Part shown: positions 61,002 through 64,000 of the stretch, piece after piece
Layout: every line of letters starts with the position of its first letter
Position numbering within the stretch: position 1 is the stretch's first letter
Source: Paraburkholderia kirstenboschensis
GTDB lineage: Bacteria; Pseudomonadota; Gammaproteobacteria; Burkholderiales; Burkholderiaceae
Direction: 5' to 3'
DNA length: 64,000 nucleotides
Assembly: GCF_904848585.1 (NCBI RefSeq)
Contig: NZ_CAJHCR010000017.1
Span: forward strand, 1 to 64,000
The notes under the pieces: generated by a model
The model's database searches: none
The model's input: the letters and a program-made list of their open reading frames with translations, nothing else
Told to the model about the DNA's origin: nothing
Program-made: the position numbers and the translations under genes

Positions 61002-61019
61002 GCGTCCCTGACGCATCGA
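61002..61019 (+). promoter_or_regulatory. GCGTC/GACGC palindrome, copy 6
   Basis: GCGTCCCTGACGCATCGA, then hairpin GCCGG-ATT-CCGGC; 102 bases before the DUF3717 gene. Confidence 0.6.
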
Positions 61020-61044
61020 ACCGCCGGATTCCGGCAACAATTCT

Positions 61045-61103
61045 GCCCTGGGGGACGTCATCCCTTTACGGGCGGCACCGGGGTACCACTCTACGAGGAC
61101 CCC
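61045..61103 (+). promoter_or_regulatory. Leader of the R type (weaker)
   Basis: GGGGTACC...GGACCCC (61080-61103) can hide GAGG; CCCTGG near 61046 can pair with CCGGGG. The loop-pseudoknot part is less clear than in R4-R9. Confidence 0.4.
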
Positions 61104-61343
61104 ATGACACAACAATCGGCTTCTCAAGGCGATGGCGTCTCGATCGCGCAGATCGAAGACGCGATCAACGTATGGCGCAACCGCAATCCTTCCATGTTCG
61201 AAACGGATGTGCTGGTGCTGTGCGCCGAAGCCCGCTGTCTTGCTGATCTGTACGGCGAGATGATCTTTACTCGCGAATCCTCGGTCTCGCGGGGTACGTT
61301 GACGCAAGCGCAACTTGAGGCGTTGACCGGCGCGCTCGCGTAA
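61104..61343 (+). CDS. DUF3717-family protein
   Basis: 79 residues: SIAQIEDAINVWRNRNPS ... CAEARCLADLYGEMIFTRES ... LTQAQLEALTGAL, the IxDIExAINxWR and LAxLYGxMI signature of DUF3717, a small Burkholderiales family of unknown function. Confidence 0.8.
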   Translation: MTQQSASQGDGVSIAQIEDAINVWRNRNPSMFETDVLVLCAEARCLADLYGEMIFTRESSVSRGTLTQAQLEALTGALA

Positions 61344-61362
61344 CACACAACCGCTTTCTCTC

Positions 61363-61381
61363 GCGTCAATCGACGCATCGA
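61363..61381 (+). promoter_or_regulatory. GCGTC/GACGC palindrome, copy 7
   Basis: GCGTC-AATC-GACGC-ATCGA, then hairpin GCCGC-GTAA-GCGGC; 111 bases before the MoxR gene. Confidence 0.6.
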
Positions 61382-61408
61382 ACCGCCGCGTAAGCGGCAC
61401 ACTCAGAT

Positions 61409-61473
61409 CGCCCCATTGGGACCACGTCCCTCGGGGCGTCGTTTCGTGGGGCCTTTCCTTTTCAGGGTACCCC
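61409..61473 (+). promoter_or_regulatory. Pseudoknot/SD-switch leader R10
   Basis: Stem CGCCCC/GGGGCG around GGGACCACGTCCC. Loop CCACG (61422-61426) pairs with CGTGG (61445-61449); the same GTGGGG can pair with CCCCAT at the start codon (61470-61475). Confidence 0.6.
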
Positions 61474-62499
61474 ATGAAAATCAATCCCTCGCAACTCGGT
61501 CAACTGCTTTCTGCTTATATCCCGAAGGGCCTTCCGGTTCTCATTACCGGCAGCCCGGGTATCGGCAAGAGTGATATCGTCGCGCAAGCTGCGCACGATG
61601 CGGGCCACGAACTGCTGATCAGCCATCCCGTCGTCGAAGACCCCACGGACTCGAAAGGGCTTCCGTTTCCGTCACCTGACGGCAGTGCTGCGAAGTTCCT
61701 GCCGTTCGGCGATCTGGAGCGCGCCATCAACGCGCAGTCGCCGACAGTGTGGTTCCTCGACGATTTGGGCCAGGCGTCGCCCGCCGTGCAGGCAGCGAAG
61801 ATGCAATTGCTGCTTGCACGTCGCATCGGCGAGCATGACTTGCCACCTCATGTCACCTTCGTTGCGGCCACCAACCGGCGCAACGATAACGCCGGCGTGA
61901 CGGGCATTCTCGATCCTGTCATCTCCCGTTTCGCAACGGTGGTGGAGCTGCAGCCGACGATCGACGACTGGACTGCCTGGGCGGTGCGTAACAACGTGTC
62001 GCCGGAGTTGATTGCGTTCTTGCGCTTCCGGCCGGATCTGTTGTCCGTTCAGAAGAAGTCGCGCGATATCGAGAATGCGCCGAGTCCCCGCAGTTGGGGT
62101 TTCGTCGCGAGAACGATGGGCGTCGTACCGGCAGAGCTTGAACTGATCTCCTATGCAGGATCGGTTGGCGACGCGGCCGCGAGCGAACTGATCAGCTTTC
62201 TCGGTATCTACCGTCAACTGCCCTCGCCGGACGCCATTCTGCTTTCGCCGGATAGTGCGCCGATTCCCGAAACGCCCGCTGCGCTCTACGCAATTAGCAC
62301 GGCGCTCGCCGCGCACTCGACCGAAGGCAACTTCGACCGGGTGCTGACGTACAACGATCGCCTTATCGACGCGGGCTACGGCGAGTTTGCGGCGCTGCTT
62401 GCGCGCGATGCGGTCCGTCGCACGCCGGAGTTGCAAAACACCCATGCGTTCATTCGTGCGCAGGGTGGCCCGCTCGGTCAAATCATCCGCGGCCAGTAA
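61474..62499 (+). CDS. MoxR-type AAA+ ATPase
   Basis: 341 residues. Walker A ITGSPGIGKSD at 24-34, Walker B VWFLDDLGQ near 91-99, sensor 1 FVAATNRR near 130-137 and sensor 2-like Arg later. MoxR AAA proteins act as chaperones for VWA/metallopeptidase-type partners, and the next genes (DUF3150-like, zinc metallopeptidase) are the usual companions. Confidence 0.87.
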   Translation: MKINPSQLGQLLSAYIPKGLPVLITGSPGIGKSDIVAQAAHDAGHELLISHPVVEDPTDSKGLPFPSPDGSAAKFLPFGDLERAINAQSPTVWFLDDLGQASPAVQAAKMQLLLARRIGEHDLPPHVTFVAATNRRNDNAGVTGILDPVISRFATVVELQPTIDDWTAWAVRNNVSPELIAFLRFRPDLLSVQKKSRDIENAPSPRSWGFVARTMGVVPAELELISYAGSVGDAAASELISFLGIYRQLPSPDAILLSPDSAPIPETPAALYAISTALAAHSTEGNFDRVLTYNDRLIDAGYGEFAALLARDAVRRTPELQNTHAFIRAQGGPLGQIIRGQ

Positions 62500-62534
62500 G
62501 CGCGCGTCCTTCCCGCTTTACCTGTCTCTCTGTT

Positions 62535-62569
62535 GCCACGGCTCGCCCCGCGCGGACCGTGGCTTTTTT
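62535..62569 (+). terminator. Terminator-like hairpin between AAA and DUF3150 genes
   Basis: GCCACGG/CCGTGGC stem with six Ts; may tune downstream expression. Confidence 0.75.
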
Positions 62570-62610
62570 CTGCCTGCCGAATCCATTCCCTATCTTTTCT
62601 GGAGTTATCC

Positions 62611-63561
62611 ATGAACATCACTGAACTGAAGTCGAAAGTCATGCTCTCGTCTGTCACCGTCTCCGCCTGGCAGGGTCGTCGCTTCGATATGAAAGCGACC
62701 GAAGCTGTCGAGGCGAAGCATCAGACCAAGGGCATCGGGCGCTTTAACAAGCGTCTGTTGCCGGAACACGCGCCGAGCTATCACGAGGTCATCTCGATCG
62801 GCAATCGCATCCGCTCGTACTATTACGCCCACACGCTGCAGTATGAGCAGTTGGGCGTGCGTCTGCTGCCGACGATGATCTACATGGACGTCGCCGATCA
62901 GCTGCGCAGGATGAAAGACGAGTTCGAGCTGGCGGTGTCCGTTTTCCTGACGGACTATCTGGACCTGAAGGAAAAGGCGCGCGACGAGCAGAAGGACCTG
63001 TACAACGAGGCGGATTATCCGACGCTCGCCGGGATGTCAGGCAAGTTCGGAGTCAAGCTCGCGGTGCTGCCGTTCCCGGATGCCAGCCAGTTCGGCGTCG
63101 ATTTGCCCCCCGACGTTCTGTCCGATCTGCGAACGGAAATCGATCAGCACGTACTCGCCTCGATTTCGACGGCCAACAGCGACCTGGTCGGCCGTCTGTT
63201 CGAAGCGGTCTCGAAGCTTGCGGACCGGCTCTACGGCGGCACGAACGTTCGCCTGGACGTTACTAACAACGTGCGCGAACTGTGCGATCTGCTGCCCAAG
63301 CTCAACTTCTCGAACGATCCGAAGCTCAACCACATCCTCGAGCAGGCGAAGCGCCATCTCGCTGTGCATACAGGTGCCGATCTGAAGGAGTCGAACGTGC
63401 TGCGTTCGCAGGTAGCTGCCAAAGCCTCGGAAATCGAGGGGCTGATGGCCGCGTTCATGGGCGGAGCGCCGGAACCGATGGCTGATCGTGGACCGGCGTT
63501 TGCACCGTTCGAGACGATCGTCCAGCCGGAGCTGACGCCCTTGCTGCGTCTCGTTGCCTGA
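62611..63561 (+). CDS. DUF3150-like protein
   Basis: 316 residues from the ATG at 62611 (CTGGAG upstream; an earlier in-frame ATG at 62533 lies in the terminator). Helical protein (SKVMLSSVTVSAWQGRRFDM, YHEVISIGNRIRSYYYAHTL) of the type found between MoxR ATPases and DUF2201/VWA metallopeptidases on Burkholderiales plasmids. No enzymatic motif. Confidence 0.72.
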   Translation: MNITELKSKVMLSSVTVSAWQGRRFDMKATEAVEAKHQTKGIGRFNKRLLPEHAPSYHEVISIGNRIRSYYYAHTLQYEQLGVRLLPTMIYMDVADQLRRMKDEFELAVSVFLTDYLDLKEKARDEQKDLYNEADYPTLAGMSGKFGVKLAVLPFPDASQFGVDLPPDVLSDLRTEIDQHVLASISTANSDLVGRLFEAVSKLADRLYGGTNVRLDVTNNVRELCDLLPKLNFSNDPKLNHILEQAKRHLAVHTGADLKESNVLRSQVAAKASEIEGLMAAFMGGAPEPMADRGPAFAPFETIVQPELTPLLRLVA

Positions 63562-63568
63562 GGTGGCC

Positions 63569-64000
63569 ATGGACCCGCGAATCTCTAAACAGCGTACCGC
63601 GCTCGTACTCGATCAGCCATTCTTCGGCGCGCTCGCGCTTCGATTGAAGGTAGTCGAAGACACATCATGCAAGACGTTCTGGACGGATGGGGAATCGTTG
63701 GGCTACAACCCGGCGTACCTCGGCGGCCTGAACGATCTTCAGACGCGTGGCGTGCTGGCGCATGAAGTTCTGCACGTGGCCAACGGTCACTGCTGGCGAC
63801 AGGGCGACCGCGATCCGAAGCTCTGGAACGACGCATGTGACTATGCGATCAATCCGATCGTGCTGGACGCCGGCATGCTGCTACCAAAGGGTGTGTTGGT
63901 CGACGCGCGGTTCAAGGGCAAGTCGGCCGAGGAGATCTACGGCATCCTCGCGCAGGAGAAGCGGCAGAGGGAGAAACACCAGGGCAAGGGCAAGCAGGAC
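63569..64000 (+). CDS. Putative zinc metallopeptidase (DUF2201/VWA-like), truncated by window
   Basis: 144 residues visible; the gene continues past 64000. HEVLHVANGHCWRQGDRDP contains the HExxH zinc motif, preceded by NPAYLGGLNDLQTRGVLA and followed by DACDYAINPIVLDAG, the characteristic layout of DUF2201 proteins, whose C-terminus usually carries a VWA domain. AGGTGG lies just before the ATG. With MoxR and the DUF3150-like protein it forms a chaperone/peptidase unit. Confidence 0.85.
   Translation, partial: MDPRISKQRTALVLDQPFFGALALRLKVVEDTSCKTFWTDGESLGYNPAYLGGLNDLQTRGVLAHEVLHVANGHCWRQGDRDPKLWNDACDYAINPIVLDAGMLLPKGVLVDARFKGKSAEEIYGILAQEKRQREKHQGKGKQD

Overview
The window is a piece of a large, GC-rich plasmid or plasmid-like replicon from a Burkholderiaceae bacterium (Burkholderia, Paraburkholderia, Caballeronia type). 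This rests on the gene families present, the strong G/C third-position codon use and the CACGTG-centred parS sites. Nothing in it is ordinary chromosomal housekeeping; I saw no rRNA, tRNA or CRISPR array.

Layout. (1) 1-2556: decayed DNA with a broken tyrosine-recombinase remnant. (2) 2557-8138: replication and partition module: parB, parA, four parS-like palindromes, a Rep_3-type initiator gene and an iteron array of 14 copies. (3) 8139-9882: a wrecked copy of a divergent HTH-gene/virB9 locus beside the intact HTH gene. (4) 10315-25981: one long operon that joins VirB8/VirB9/VirB10 T4SS core genes to a type IVb (thin) pilus set, pilN-O-P-Q-R-S-V, with two lytic transglycosylases, ended by a bidirectional terminator. 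(5) 26046-31689: minus-strand genes: a CAP-domain lipoprotein, a membrane protein, a protein that looks like FlhD fused to FlhC, two related plasmid proteins (one a long coiled coil) and a NERD nuclease. (6) 32162-35650: plus-strand small genes and a primase. (7) 35714-37850: minus-strand small membrane proteins and a second, actin-type partition module (ParM/PRTRC-D, a small partner, a repeat-rich centromere-like region). (8) 37851-40050: a long structured non-coding leader and an integrase with a Fis-like HTH tail. (9) 40122-45738: minus-strand accessory genes (Lar-like, DUF5131, DUF1173, membrane proteins), some broken. (10) 46260-64000: plus-strand genes including an N6-methylase homologue, the full PRTRC cassette (ParB, E, C, F, B, A, ThiF), many small unknowns, and a MoxR AAA ATPase / DUF3150-like / zinc-metallopeptidase cluster cut by the window end.

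How it works together. Two partition systems and an iteron origin keep the replicon. The VirB/type IVb pilus operon is its mating or attachment apparatus; relaxase, VirD4 and VirB4 are not in the window. PRTRC-A carries a perfect JAMM motif, PRTRC-B an E2-like Cys motif, PRTRC-C is small and beta-grasp-like, and ThiF is E1-like, so this cassette looks like a bacterial ubiquitin-like conjugation set.

The most striking unexplained signal is regulatory. Plus-strand genes repeatedly carry the same layered upstream region: an intergenic element (GAAAGCTAT...TGAGCCGGCT), a palindrome GCGTC-N3/4-GACGC-ATCGA, often a short hairpin, and then an RNA leader in which one strand can pair either with an upstream hairpin loop (pseudoknot) or with the Shine-Dalgarno region. 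The pairing partners change sequence from gene to gene while complementarity is kept. Minus-strand genes instead use at least seven near-identical TTGACTT-N15-nAnnnT promoters. Together with a fused FlhDC-like activator this suggests a replicon-wide regulon.
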